The notes: generated from the sequence alone by a model not told the origin. Numbered from the stretch's first letter, positions 43,985-56,299 are shown. The stretch: 64,000 nt of DNA from Aedes albopictus (GCF_035046485.1 NC_085138.1:337044263-337108262), one strand, 5' to 3'. Program-made: numbers and translations.

Positions 43985-45345
43985 ACTTACCTTACCTTAC
44001 CGGTCAGACTAAGGCCGGGGTGGCCTCTGCTGTACATAGTAGCCGCCTCCATTCCACTCGGTCCATGGCTGTTTGTCTCTTCAGGTCTTCTTGTACCATC
44101 CGGATCTCTTGCAAACACAAGCTTTCCGGCATTCTCAAATAATGCCCTGCCCATCGTATTCTTGCAGCTAATGCAACTTTCCGCATGCTAGGTTCGCCGT
44201 AGAGTGCAGCAAGCTTGTGGTTCATTCTTCGCCACCACACACCGTTCTCCTGCACACCGCCAAAAATGGTTCTAAGCACCCATCGCTCGAACACTTCGGG
44301 TGATTGCATATCCTCCTCGAGCATAGTCCAGGTCCCGTAGAGAACCACCTGTCTTATCAGTTCTGTCACCGTTCCAAATGTTCAAGCAAGTCATCCGCAA
44401 AATAGACAAATTGGCTGGATTTCGTGGAAATCGTGCCTCGGCTGTTAAGCCCGGCTCGTCGCACACCTTCCAGGGTGATGTTGCACAGCAGGCATGAGAG
44501 TCCGTCACCTTCTCGTAGTCCCCGGCGAGATTCAAACGAACGCCCGAAACCCTTACGCAGTTTCTTACACCGTCCATCGACTCATTCATCAATCTAATGA
44601 GCTTCCCGAAGAAGCCATGATTCTCCATGCGGTCGATACGTCGTACGCTGCCTTGAAGTCGATGAACAGATGGTGCGTTGGATCCTGGTATTCGCGGCAT
44701 TTTTAGAGGATTTGCCGCACGGTGAAGATTTGATACGTTGTCAAGCGGCCGTCAACGAAACCAGCTTGATCACTTTCCACAAATTCATTAACTTTAAGCG
44801 AAAGACGACGGAAGATGATCTGGGGTATCACTTTGTAGGTGGCATTCAGAATTGTGGTCAATGGAGGAGAACGTGCCTCTGGAGCTTGACCTACTGATAC
44901 CTGATACCAGAATTGTAATCACTCGGAAATTCCCGCACTCCAACTTGTCTTGTAGATGGAGCAAATGACCCCTTCCTTCCACTCCTCCGGTATCTGTTTA
45001 GCCGCCCAGATCCGAACTATTAGCCGGAGCAGGCAGGTGACCAACTTTTCCGAGCTCATCTTGATGAGTTCAGCTCCGATACCATCTTTTTCAGCTGACT
45101 TATCGTTCTTGGGCAGATGGATAGCTTCCTTAACTTCTCTCAAAGTTAGTGTGGACTCGTTGTTGCTCCCTGCTGTATTGACGTAGTCATTTCTTCCGCT
45201 GTTTTGATCCTCCATGTCTGCGTTCTTCGCACCATTCAGGTGTTCGTCGTAGTGCTGCTTCCTCCTTTCGATCACCACACGTCCGTCAGTAAAGGTGAAC
45301 TGGTCGCACCCAAATAACCAACTCCCGGCAAGCAAATTTCCGAAT
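43985..45345 (-). pseudogene. LINE RT relic, 5'-truncated, with GGTAA tail
   Basis: Minus-strand blocks in order are REVKEAIHLPKNDKSAEKDG, EEWKEGVICSIYK, then frame-shifted RT segments, FADDLNIWN (near 44380-44410, in a different frame), VLYGTWTMLEED, VFERWVLRTIFGGVQ and IRWAGHYLRMPES. It ends at the 3' side with about three GGTAA units (43986-44005), an RTE-like tail. Several frameshifts and lost segments make it inactive. It is the most complete relic of this LINE family here. Confidence 0.85.
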
Positions 45346-45441
45346 CTTGCTCACACTGTTTACTTTTCGCGCCGACTAAGCAGCTCCCAACAAGCGAGTT
45401 AATATGCTGTTGTACAGAGAAGAAAATTGATTTCTACTGAC

Positions 45442-46194
45442 TAAGGTGGCCCACACTTATATGAAAAACAAAAATTTCGAAAAATGCCAAGTCTTACCTC
45501 CTAAATCAGTTGTTTTGGACTTCCAGAAGCTACGTTCAAAATTTGAGCAAAATCGGTTGAGCCTAAGGGGGCGCTCAAAACGCTTGAAGTTTGTATGGGA
45601 AAACTTGGCTAAATATATGCATAAATTTTAAGTTTTCGAATTTTGCCGCTAGGTGGCGCTGTAAGTGTTCAATAATCAAACCCATTGGTATAATTGTAGG
45701 TGACAATATGCCAAACAACTTTGTCGAAGACCGCGAAGTGATCCTACGTCTGTGAAAAAAGTTGTATCCTAGGTAAAGTGAGGATAAACATTATTGATAT
45801 TTTTCCAGTACATGTAAAAGAATAATATCAATAATGAAATCTCAATACTTTGCCTCACTTTGCCTAGGGTATAACTTTTTTCACAGACGTTGGATCACTT
45901 TGCGGTCTTCGACAAAGTTGTTTGGTATATAGTCACCTACAAAAATGATAAAGGGTTTATTTATTGAACGCTTACAGCGCCACCTAGCGGCAAAATTCGA
46001 AAACATAAAATTTCTGCATACATTTGGCCAAGTTTCCCCATACAAACTTCAAGCGTTTTGAGCGCCCTCTTAGGCTCAACCGATTTTGCCCAAATTTTGA
46101 ACGTAGCTTCTGGGAGTCCAAAACAACTGATTTGGGAGGTAAGACTTGGCATTTTTCGAAATTTTTGGTTTTCATATAAGTGTGGGCCACCCTA
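45442..46194. mobile_element. hAT-like foldback element, 753 bp, 8-bp TSD
   Basis: Ends TAAGGTGGCCCACACTTAT and (complement) TAGGGTGGCCCACACTTAT are directly flanked by CTACTGAC at 45434-45441 and 46195-46202. An 8-bp duplication with TAGGG-type ends is the hAT signature. The arms of about 340 bp are inverted copies, so the same frame (MAHTYMK.KNFEKCQVLPPK) appears on both strands. It is not a gene. No transposase. Confidence 0.88.
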
Positions 46195-46479
46195 CTACTG
46201 ACACATTGTTGAAGTACCTAATTACTAAGCTAGCACAAGTGAAATGTGAAGCACTGAGAAATATTTACTTGAACTGGTTCACAAAATTCTTCATTAACTT
46301 AGATAATGATTCGTTTGCACAAATTGATGTTTTGTCTAAATGGATTCATTGTGTAAACTGCACCAGTTTATCACCTAAATGGGTTACTTACTAGGTAACA
46401 TGAGCGTTTTAGGAAGACAAATGGCTAGGAGAAAGATTTGCCTGTGTTAATGGGAGCTTTTACGGAAGTTTCAGGATAA

Positions 46480-47060
46480 TTGTAGAGGCGTTTGAAGACG
46501 TTTCAGGGGGATTTAGTGGATTTCACGGGGGTTTCAGGGGGCTTTGAAGGCCTTCAGGACATACCGGAGGGGTGTGCAAGGCGTTTTATAGCGTTTCATG
46601 GAGTTTCATGGGAATTGAGGACAGGCTTTCCAAATATAAAGCCTTCTCACAACAGCCCGCGCAAGGCTGAATCGACACTCTCTTATGTCATGTGTGCAGA
46701 CCATCTCTCGTTAGCGTGTGCAACAAAGTCAGTAGAACATGTATCGCCAACAGCACGCACACGCATGAATGAAAGATTTATTGAATTGAGGGTTTTTCAA
46801 TAGAGTTTCAGGGGGATTTAAAGACATTTCAAGGCGTTTCTGGGACTTTCAGGTGGGTTTGCAAGCATTTCAGGTAGGTTCTGGGGGTTTCAGAAAAGTT
46901 CCTAGGGATCCCGGGAGGTTTCAAGGTATTTCAAGGCGTGTTATGGTATTCCAGGGATTTTCAGGGGAGGTCTTTAGGATAGTTTAAGAGAAGTTCACGG
47001 GGGCCTTACAGGGACGTCAAGGCGTTTCATGGGGTTTTAGGTTCCACATTTTGGGGGCCC
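46480..47060. repeat. Degenerate GTTTCAGGGGG tandem repeat
   Basis: Irregular units such as GTTTCAGGGGG, TTTCAAGGCGTTTC and TTTCATGGGG occur, interrupted around 46620-46790 by unique-looking DNA. The complement of this repeat type appears at 56400-56640, and a short stretch is at 55070-55230. Confidence 0.6.
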
Positions 47061-49969
47061 CCACAAATACCGTTTTTGCTTGCTAAACATTAACTTTATA
47101 TTTCATTTTGCTTAAATACTATTCAAAAACAAAGAAAAATTTATTTGCTCATCGCATTTGTACCTCCGGGGGCCTCCACATCCGCTCCGGCCCCGGGCCC
47201 CCACAGTCCTTAATCCGGGCCTGGGGATGCCTTTGGCAATTTCTTGGAAATTGTGGCAATTCCTTTGTGAACTGCTTAATTATTTTATAGTTTATTCAGC
47301 AAATCCATTTGGACTTTTTTTTTCTCGAAAATCGACAGTTTCTTTGTGAATTCTTTCGATCTTTCATTGAAAAATAGCTTAGATAAATTCTCTGAAAATT
47401 CAAATATTTCCATTTGGAATTGTTGAAGGAATAATCGAACAATTTTCAAAAGAATTGCTAAAAAAATGAAATTTTCAAATCATTTTCCTGGGAACTACAT
47501 CAGAATATCCAATAGAAGTTACCGAAGGAATTTACTAAAAAATGTCTATGAAGTTCCTCAACGAATATCCAAACGAGTTGATGAAGACATAAAATTGCTG
47601 AATAAGAGTCCAAAGAAATTTCCGCAAAAATAAACAAAAACATATTTAAATGAATTTGTCGAAGGAATTGCAGAAGAAATCTCCAAAATAAATGATGAAA
47701 AAATTTGCAAACGAATTTTCGAACGATTTTTCAACGAATTTTGAATGGCATTCTAACACAAATCGAAGCTAGTTCAAAAAAGGATTGCCAAAGATATTCA
47801 AAACGAAACTGGCGCAGGAATTTCTAATAGCATTAATGAACACTGATATATGTTGCCCTTTACTAGCATTTACCAAATTTGCTGGTATGTCATAAACCAG
47901 CCTACCTTATTCCGCACAATCATTACCTGTTCTGTGGCTTAATTAGTTAAAGCGCCGGTCTAACGAATACGGAGCCGTGGGTTCGAATCTGTTGAATCGA
48001 ACCTATGAATTTCACAAATGCATCTCGCAATTTGTCAATTAGCAACATTCTGTGCCTTCTAACTACAAGCATTACTGAATTCTTCTGCAATTTCTTTAGA
48101 ATTCTTTTTGGCAACAATCTTTGTGAAATGCTTCGTTAATTCTTTAAAAATTATTCAGCAATTTTTTTAGGATATTTTTTTTCCAAAAATTCTTCGGTAT
48201 TTTTTTTTAATTTTCTTCGATTCTATTTTGGAAACCTTTTTGACAATTCCTCTAGAGGCCATTCATTTGGAAATTTCTCTTGCAAATATTTTAGTAATTC
48301 CTGCTACAATTTATTTGGCAGTTTTTTATGAATTTCTTCGCTCATTCATTGGATGAAAATTATTCAGACAATTTCTTTGAAAATTCAAAAATTTACATTA
48401 AATTTAAATTGTTGAAGGAATATACCAATGATAAATTCATTACTATTGGAAATTAGAAATAACTATTTTTCATAGAATAGCTGAAGAAATTTCAAAATAA
48501 GTTGCCGAAAACAAATCAAAAGGAATCGCGAAAGTATTTTCAAAGAAATTTGCCAAATATAACGATTTCGTTCGATAGAATTCCAAAAAATGGAAGCAAG
48601 TTTTACAGTATGGCCCTTAAAAACATGCGCAAATAATTTCTGTCTTTCTTTAATAACTCTTGTTGCAATATTTTATATAAGTTTATCTTTTTCATATGAG
48701 ATTACAATAAAGAGGTGATTGTCATGCACGAGATCTCAAATTTGTGTCAAAATATTGATTGGTTACGTATATGGTTGCCAACAATTTCTAAGAATTAAAA
48801 AAAAGAAAATCTATTAGGAATTATCGAAAATATTCCAGAAAAAAAAACTGAAGAAGTTCTAAAGCAATAACCGAGAAATTTTCCATCGTTTTCCAGTTTC
48901 ATTGCTGAATTAATTATAAAAGCCATTACCATCTATGAGGAATTGCTAGAGAAATTCTAAAAGAAATTTTTCTAGAATTCACAAAAAAAAACCAAAACAG
49001 TTACTGAAGCAATTTCTAAATGTTTAAAATGATTGACGAAGAAACTCCCGTAAATAATCCAAAGCCATTTTTCATCGGCAAGCCAAATGTACTTCAAATA
49101 AAAATGCCGAAGCCGAATCAATTCCTGAAGGAGTTATAGAGGAAGTTTCCAAATTAATTAGCTATGAAATTTTCAGAGGATGTGCCGAAAGATATTTTGG
49201 AGAAATTTTCAAATCGAATAATTTTTCAAAGGAATTGCCTAAGAAATTTCAAAATCAAATTCCAAAGAAATTTCTAAAGTCATTGCCGCCTAAATTTCCA
49301 AAGGCAATAGCGATTTTTCAAAGGAATTTTTCGAAGGAATTATAAAAAAATATGGAGTGCGGAAAGATTTCACTAAATAATGGCTTGAGGAGTTTTTTCA
49401 GAGACAATGTCGGAGAAATTTCCGAAGGAATTGCTGAAGAATTTTCTAAGAAATGTTTGAAGAAATTGCCCAAAACAAAAACTAGAAACAAATCATTGTA
49501 GAAAGAATGCTCAAGAAATTATGGAAATAATTCTCTGAAGATTTCCAAACCATCGAATCGAAAAAAACAAAGCTTTAAGTACCTACCACGTGACATTTTA
49601 CGAATATTTAATTGTCTCTAGAATTAGTGCTAATGCCATTTTCTTTCAAGCAATAAAACTTCAAAGTTATAGTTTCGTCATTGCGATTATTCGAATGCTT
49701 AAGTTTCGAAAGGGGCAAGCCGTTGAAAGGACAAAATCGTAAGCGAGTCATGTAAGCCAATTGTGAGTTCTTTATTCTTACAATAGAAACTCATTCATCT
49801 CGACTCGACATTTTGTCGAAAAGTCAAGTACAAGACACTGAAGACGACCTTACAGTTGAGATCGAAATATGTATCTGTCAAAGGATGCAAATTCTTAGTG
49901 GAATTCATTTTCTTTTTTTTACTGACATTTTATACTTCTGACGCTTTGTCGTTTCGACGTTTTTGCCTT
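47061..49969. other. AT-rich degenerate AATTTC/GGAATTGC repeat field, no gene
   Basis: Much of 47330-49560 consists of worn units such as AAGGAATTGCCGAAGAAATT and AAATTTCCAAAG, possibly an ancient relative of the 12-bp repeat. No frame of note. Confidence 0.45.
47935..48003 (+). ncRNA. tRNA-like SINE head (non-functional)
   Basis: TGGCTTAATTAGTTAAAGC matches a Pol III A-box region, and GTGGGTTCGAATCTG matches the B-box. Acceptor ends GTTCTGT/ATCGAAC pair partly, but anticodon and T stems are broken. It is close in sequence to the minus-strand copy at 58850. Most likely a tRNA-derived SINE fragment. Confidence 0.5.
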
Positions 49970-50640
49970 TCGATTCCTAGGATTCCACAGGAATTCCATC
50001 TGGGATTCTTCAAGGACTTCTTCAGGAGTTTCTCATGGGATTCCCAAGGAGTTCTAGATTAGATTCAGGTCTTTATTTAGGATTCCATTAGACGTTATCA
50101 GTTAAAGCAGTTCCATCTGGGATTCCTCCAGGAGTATTTGTCAGGATTCCAGGAAGGAAAAAATCCTTCCAGGAGTTCTTGCAAAGTTTCTTTCAGGGTT
50201 TTTCAAAGGAATACCTGCTGGGTTTCCTTCGGGAGTTCCCGAATTCTTCTATTAATTGCTTGCGAGATACCTCTAGGAATTTATTCCGAGATTTCTCCAA
50301 GAATTCTTTCTGAGAAAAACTCAGCAATTTTTCCTAGGATTCCACCAGGAATTGCTTCCGTGGTATATCCTGATTTTTTTCAGGATTCTTCTGGGAGTTT
50401 CTTCCGTGATTCCCCAGAGAGATTCATTTGAATTTCTTCTTTGGTTTTTTTTTATGAAGTAGCCTCTGAGATTCCTAAAAGGGATTCCTCCTGCAACTTG
50501 ATGCCTTATGGGATTTCAAAGGAATACCTTCGGGATTTCTCCACCAGGTCCGATAACCATCCAGGAATTCATTCCGAGATTCTTCTATTAGTTTCTTTTG
50601 AAATGCATTTGGAAGCTTTTGTGTTTTCCAGAAGGAATTC
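49970..50640. repeat. 12-bp repeat block, plus orientation
   Basis: GGATTCCTCCAGGAG and GGAATTCC-type units are present, as in the 28.3-kb block. Confidence 0.75.
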
Positions 50641-50689
50641 CTGGAAAAACGAAGTCCCGGAATGAACTACAGGAGAAAAAAACAGAAGG

Positions 50690-51370
50690 TACTTCAGGGG
50701 GAATTCCTTGCAAAGCTGCTAGAGGATTTCCATGAGAAATTGTTGGAGGAATCCTTCAAGAACCTCCTGTAGAAACTTCTAAAGTAACTCCATAAGGATA
50801 TTCGTGTCTCCAGAAGGAAATTAAAGTCCGAGAGGATTGTCATTAAGAATATCTGGGAGAATGTACTCCCGGGGCAATTCCAGAACGATCTGCCGGAATT
50901 CCAGAAGGAAATCCTGGATGAACCCAGAAAAGCGTTCCAAGTGGAAGCCTGGAAGAAGTTCTTTGAGAAATCCCAGAGGCAGCGTCTGAAAGAATCCCGG
51001 AAGGAGTTCCCGGAGGAATCCCGGAAAGATCCGTTAAGCAACACCGAAAGGAACTTCTACAGCAATCCAAAAAGAAGTTCCCGGAAAAAAATCCAAGGAG
51101 TTTCTGAAGATTCCTTGAAGCAGTTTCTGAAAGAATCCTGGAAGGAGCTCCTGGAGGAATTCTGAAAGTATTTCCGGAAAGAATCAAGGAAGTCGTACTT
51201 GAAGAGGTTCTAAGTAAGAAGTAAGTCCTTAAGCAATCCCGGAAGAAGTTCCCAGAGGAAGTTCTTGGAGGATACCAGGAAGGGTTTCCTAAATGAGTCT
51301 TAGAAAGAATTTCTGAAGAACTCCTGAAAAAACTCGCATGTAATACCTAGAAGTATCCCGGAATGAGTTC
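50690..51370. repeat. 12-bp repeat block, inverted orientation
   Basis: Units are now the complement (GAATCCCGGAAGGAGTTCCC, CCTGGAGGAATTC). The switch point near 50640-50690 implies an inversion or head-to-head joining. Confidence 0.75.
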
Positions 51371-51379
51371 CTGAAGAAA

Positions 51380-52180
51380 TTCCTACCGTTTTAAGGTATT
51401 GCAGGTCATGCTAGTGATGTTAGTGAACATGGCATTGGAAGTATAAATACAAACATAGTTATATGGAGGTGATAGCAGACTAAGGAGAACGTGCATCTGG
51501 ATCCGATCTGCTAAAGCCCCTTTGTTCCACCTCTAGCTACGCCAATGATCACCTTCGCCTCGACGGATCGGCCACCCATCAGCGGAGTGCAGTCCGCAGC
51601 GACCACCCGGGGTTTTCCATAGGAACCTAACTGTTTCGCGCGGCTGCATAACTCCAATGATTATGCGCGAGCGCGAGCGCATTTCGCGCGCCCGAATCTT
51701 TTGATTGATCTAATAATTGCAGTGATTTAGTGGGCGTCCGCGGAAGGGTAGAGACGCTGTGTGCGGTGCCATAACCGTACCGTACCTTCTTCCGAGCCCG
51801 AAACAATTGAGTAATGATTTTAATTGGGAAAAAAGTGCGATAATTGCAGCGCAAAGTGTGCGCGCCCTGTATTTTTTGCGATGGCGCACTCGGTGCAAAG
51901 GGAGGGGAAATCAATTCCGACAAATCATCTCGGCACCTACCCATACCGATCGACCGACCCGGCTATTCAAATTAAAAACTACATTTTCTCACCAAACCAT
52001 CTGCGTCAGTTGCCGAGCGCGGAAAGAAATTGGATGAAAATTTGGTTTGTGTGTGTGTCGGAATTGGATGTGGTGGGTGATGATTGAAGCGGGGCTTTAG
52101 GGTCATTTGTTTGTAATATTGCACTAATTGTACGGAAATTATTTACTAACTTTACCGTTTTTCCTCTTTTCTTTCTCTTC
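51380..52180 (+). other. GC-richer candidate promoter or 5' region of a host gene
   Basis: The 51530-52050 stretch is repeat-free, contains CpG-rich words (GCGCGAGCGCGAGCGC; TTTCGCGCGCCCG) and a TCAGTT initiator-like site near 52007, and lies just upstream of two splice-bounded exons. No TATA box at the expected distance was identified. The frames at 51627-52087 lack known domains. Confidence 0.3.
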
Positions 52181-52183
52181 TAG

Positions 52184-52235
52184 GTCAGTATCGGCACGGC
52201 ATAATCTCGGCTGTAATTGGATTTTAGCGTTTGAC
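52184..52235 (+). other. Candidate non-coding exon
   Basis: A strong pyrimidine tract and acceptor (TTCCTCTTTTCTTTCTCTTC then TAG, ending 52183) precede 52 bases that are followed by an exact GTAAGT donor at 52236. It has no ATG. It would be a short 5'-UTR exon of a host gene on the plus strand. The evidence is splice-signal based only. Confidence 0.4.
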
Positions 52236-52289
52236 GTAAGTGAACTTACCGATATCGAAGCAAGTTTACATCAGTAGGTTGATTTATTC

Positions 52290-52345
52290 GTTTTCGTACC
52301 AACTAAGACAGAGCCTGCTTCTCAGCTTTGTGTTTTCCACTACCA
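52290..52345 (-). mobile_element. Degenerate SINE 3' remnant
   Basis: AAGACAGAGCCTGCTTCTCA and GCTTTGTGTTTTCC resemble the 3' body of the 4120-4400 SINE (AAAGCCTGCTTCTCAGCTTA). Only a short piece survives inside the candidate intron. Confidence 0.45.
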
Positions 52346-52805
52346 TGGTTAGAGACTATTCTATTCATAACAATAACATGGAATGAGCTCACCCTTTCAA
52401 CCATTGCTCTATCGTTAGCCGGAAAAAGCATTAAGAATCATCGTCAAGATCAAAGGAAATCTTGTAAGAGTTGCTCCAGAGCTTTCAAATGTTAGTTGAA
52501 ACACGTGGGAGCAATGCCTGAAATTTAGTTTATTTGCGTCCAGAGTTTCTTATCTTAATTCGAGGAATTTGAGTGCCACTGTGCGACCACCTCAACCTTT
52601 CATTTGAGGCGTAAATCCACTACCGAGAGCACTTATCTCAATAATTGTGAAAATGAATTTAGATAACAGGGGTCGGACGTCAGTCGCGGGAAAATTGAAA
52701 TAGCTCGAACGACTGACTATTATCTCCAAGTCTTTCAGTCGTTTTGTCTGTGGGTTTTGCTCCGGCTTCAACGGCATAATTTGTCATTTTTCCCTCCTTA
52801 TTTAG

Positions 52806-52925
52806 GCATCAGGTACCTACCCACAGTTGGTTGCTTGATGGAGTTATGAAAGACGACGACGTCACGGAAGGCCTCAGCAGTCCAACATGAAAGCCAAACC
52901 AAAACAAATGCGCTCACAACCTTTG
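52806..52925 (+). other. Candidate exon with 5'-UTR and start codon
   Basis: The acceptor TTTTTCCCTCCTTATTTAG ends at 52805, and the donor GTAAGTGAG begins at 52926. All three frames are stopped early in the exon, so it is not fully coding. It ends in an open frame from ATG 52887. Confidence 0.4.
52887..52925 (+). CDS. Possible first 13 codons of a host gene
   Basis: ATG 52887 in context CCAACATGA begins MKAKPKQMRSQPL and runs in phase 0 to the GTAAGT donor. A 14-codon upstream ORF (MKDDDVTEGLSSPT, ATG 52846) stops with a TGA overlapping this ATG (ATGA). The downstream exon is not identifiable in the window, so function is unknown. This rests on splice motifs and could be chance. Confidence 0.3.
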
Positions 52926-53561
52926 GTAAGTGAGTTTCAAAGTATACAGGGCTTTTTATCCCATCGGTTAAGTACACCCACTACCACCCCTCGCAAACTC
53001 TGAGTCTCAGCCGGGAAAGACGCTTTGTTGAATTTACAGAAGAGAAAATGTTACACAATTATAATTGACGGGCGAACAGCTATAGCAGTGTATTATCAGC
53101 GCCAAAGAAATGGGGGGCGGCATGGTAGGGGTGTAGACAAGTACTCACTCATTCGCTAGTAATCGGCCGCTGCTTGACACCTTTCGTCTGTAAATGACGG
53201 TTTTCATTTAGTCTCTTCGGAGATGGATTGTCGCAGCAACACAACACAGCTGCCTAACCAGTAGTTGCAGAAGTGACGACGATCCGACCCGACCCAATGA
53301 CTGCGCGGGAAAAAAACAAGAGAGAAATTGAAGCTTAATGGCTCATTGTTGACGACGGACGGTGTTGTTCAGGGTTGTTTGCTGTCGGTTGCAAATCGAC
53401 GCAGTGTCATAACATGACAGTTTGTTGTAAACGATGTAAATTAGTTTCCGTGCGGGGAAAACTTCCTTGTTTGGTATTCTAGTACAGTGCGAGACAATTT
53501 AGGGAGAAAGTTCAATTTTTGTAGGTTTTACTTATAACTCGGCCTTCATAATTCCAACATA
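52926..53561. other. Repeat-free sequence, possibly intron
   Basis: No element edges and no frames over 60 codons. Consistent with the start of an intron if the upstream exon is real. Confidence 0.3.
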
Positions 53562-54820
53562 GGGTAATTCTCGCTGAGACCTACCCACTATTTACACCTT
53601 GTCTTCAAAACTGTTTGGTTGGTGGTTGGTGGCGATTTTCTGAAAGTCCTCGCTAAAAAAGTAAGGAAAATGCATTTGATTACTCAAATTGGTGGACCCC
53701 CCGTTAATTAGAGCCACAACAATTTTCGCAGACCCCTCGATTATAGTCAAATGGTGGCTCATTTAAACCGTTATTACTCGAAAGTTTCTCCAATAAACAC
53801 CTCAAAACGCATTGTTGTTGACAAGAGGAAAGATAGAGCTACTTTTTACAACAATAAAAAGTTGGGTCGGCCATATTGATTTTGGCCGCCATCTTGGATT
53901 TTTATACTAAAACGTTTTTTTTTAACATGATGGCAACCACCGATTTTCAAAATATTTGCATCAATTGAAAGCTGAGATATTTTTTATTAATATATCAAAA
54001 AATTAGAGATGTCTTTTTCTTCTTTCAAAAGTTATCTGACGTTTTGTAAACCATGCCACTTTTGCGCACTGGGCCCGGTGCCGGCCGTTCACATAAATGC
54101 AGCATTAGTTCGCAGTGTTTATGAACTCGAATTTAAAATCTGAACCCTCTAATGGAAAGCTGAAGGTTTAAGCTTTTCTAAACACTAAAAAAGTTATAAA
54201 AACAATGCCCGCAACATTGATAAACAGCCAAAAACGGAAACGAACCTCCGATTTGCCCAAATTTTGCGACAGGTGCCTTTGTGTATACATGCAGGCGTAA
54301 ACTCGGATGCTGTTGCATGTCGTTGCCGGCGCGCATGGAAATGTATGGAGAAAACTTGACTTAATTTACAAAACTTTTGATAGGACATCTCTAATTTTTT
54401 GATATGTTATGTATACATGTCTTAGCTTTCAATTGATGCAAAAATTTTGAAAATCGGTGGTTGCCATCATGGTGAAAAAAATGTTTTGGTATAAAAATCC
54501 AAGATGGCGGCCAAAATCAATATGGCCGACCCAACTTTTTATTATTGTAAAAAGTAGCTCTATCTTTCCTCCATTACGTTTTGAGGTGTTTTTGGAGATA
54601 CTTTCGAGTTATTATAACGGTTTAAATGAGCCACCATTTGACTAAAATCGAGGGGTCTGCAAAAATTGTTGTGGCTCTAACTAACGGGGGGTCTACCAAT
54701 TTGAGTAACCAAATGCATTTTCCTTACATTTTTAGCGAGGACTTTCAGAAAATCGCCACCAACCAAACAGTCTTGAAGACAAGGTGTAAATAGTGGACCG
54801 GTCTCAACGAGAATTACCCC
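53562..54820. mobile_element. 1.26-kb foldback element with ~450-bp arms
   Basis: TAGGGTAATTCTCGCTGAGA (53562) is mirrored by CTCAACGAGAATTACCCC at 54803-54820. The arms 53562-54020 and 54380-54820 match through GGTGGCGATTTTCTGAAAGT, GAGCCACAACAATTTT, GGTCGGCCATATTGATTTTG and GCCGCCATCTTGG. A unique 350-base loop separates them and has no transposase. Both arms carry the GCCGCCATCTTGG motif also found in the satellites. Confidence 0.88.
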
Positions 54821-56080
54821 ATAATAAAAAAAATCCAGTAAACGTCTAGATCCAGTAATTTTTATACTACCCATTGAATTTTAATTCTCCTTATAATTCC
54901 ATTCTCTAAAAGAAAATAGAACATTCGCATTGCAAGTCTGAATCCCATATGTTGAACGTTTCCTTAAGCTAGCCCATCCTAATGTTGACCTATTCTCGCT
55001 AATTGTTGAACGGTTCACTCCGGTAGTCGAAATTTTCCAAGTCAGTTTTTCATTTGGCAGTTTTATGCGAGTTTCAGAAGGGTTTCGGAAGGGGTGGAAG
55101 TGTTTCAGAAGATTTTTAAGGCGTAAGTATCAAGGCTTTTCAGAGGCTTTCAGAAGGTTTTCAACGTTGTTTCCGAAAGATTCCCAAGATACAGGAAATT
55201 TTCTGAAAGATTTCAAGGCGCTTCAGAGTTTCAGCTGATATCACAGATATCACTTTCATGACGAACCAGCACAATTGTGCTGTTGCGCGAACTGTTCACC
55301 AAAATTCCTTAAAACAATCAAGACGAAAGCTTGTTGAGCATACATGATTTTTCACTTTGTATGTGTTTTTGGGAACATTTTTGGAAAAATACCTAAAAGT
55401 TCTAACTTCACCAAATAGTAAATCGTGAATAACTCTAAAACGGATAGAATAAACACCATGCTGTATTTGGCAAAGATTTTTGTCATAAAATTTCCCATCT
55501 TTTTATGGGAAAAGGTTTAAATTAGCATTAGGTTGAGATAGTTTTTATGATGGGTAAAATGCATAGTATATCAATAAATGACAATTTTTAGTAAATTCAA
55601 AAATTCAGTATCAAAAAGATACCTGCACAACATGTCGTTAATTATTTTTCCCAAGTAGTTTGGATCTTTTTCAAGCTGTAAAAATATAAAATGGTGGGTA
55701 GTGCCAATTTTTGTACTGTAAAAAATATTTGAATATTTTTGAAAAAATATTTTTTCAAAAATTTCGCCGAGGCGACCTCTAAACGCCATTTTTGAAAGTT
55801 ACCGTCATACAAAAGTTTGTTTCTAACACCCTTAGCTATCATTTGCAGGGTGAGCCCCTAAGCTTTTTGACTATGTGCATTTTTGGGATGCCCTAGTGTG
55901 CAAACAAACTTTTGTTTACATTGCTTGTGATATTTGCCGAGTTAAACAAAAAGTGGACAAAAACCTAAAACTTGAAAAAGTTTAAATTGTCGCTTATTTT
56001 TTTTTTATTTTCGATTTATCTAGGCGGTTAAAGCTTGAAATCGGAAGATAAATAGCAGTTCTTTCAAATGAAGAAAAAAT
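54821..56080. other. AT-rich DNA, short GTTTCAGAAGG repeat, no gene
   Basis: Worn GTTTCAGAAGG/GTTTTCAGAGG units occur at 55070-55230. The minus-strand frames at 55571-55842 overlap each other and have no domain. Confidence 0.3.
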
Positions 56081-56299
56081 GAGTAGCGAACCACTTGGGC
56101 AGCGGTCGGTATTTTGGGCACTCTTCGCTATAACTCAAGTCAATTCCAAACCCATTGACTTGAAATTTTGTACACGACTAGATACTATACGTGTCTCATT
56201 GCATTCCAAAAATTGTGTCAATTGGTTCAGAATTGGCTGAGTTATAGCAGAAAAGTGCCCAAAATAGGACCCCTGCCGAGATGGTTCCACTTCCCTAGT
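56081..56299. mobile_element. Palindromic MITE, relative of 1771-1989
   Basis: Arms with TATTTTGGGCACTCTTCGCT (left) and AGCAGAAAAGTGCCCAAAAT (right), joined by a loop with GACTAGATACTATACGTGTC. Same plan as the 1771-1989 element but clearly diverged. Confidence 0.65.

Noticed and set aside
43703..44191. 162-codon plus-strand ORF
   Set aside because: It overlaps antisense to LINE 3' fragments on the minus strand and has no domain.
45446..46190. Near-identical proteins on opposite strands (MAHTYMK...)
   Set aside because: Both come from the inverted arms of one hAT-like foldback element, so this is not a duplicated gene pair.
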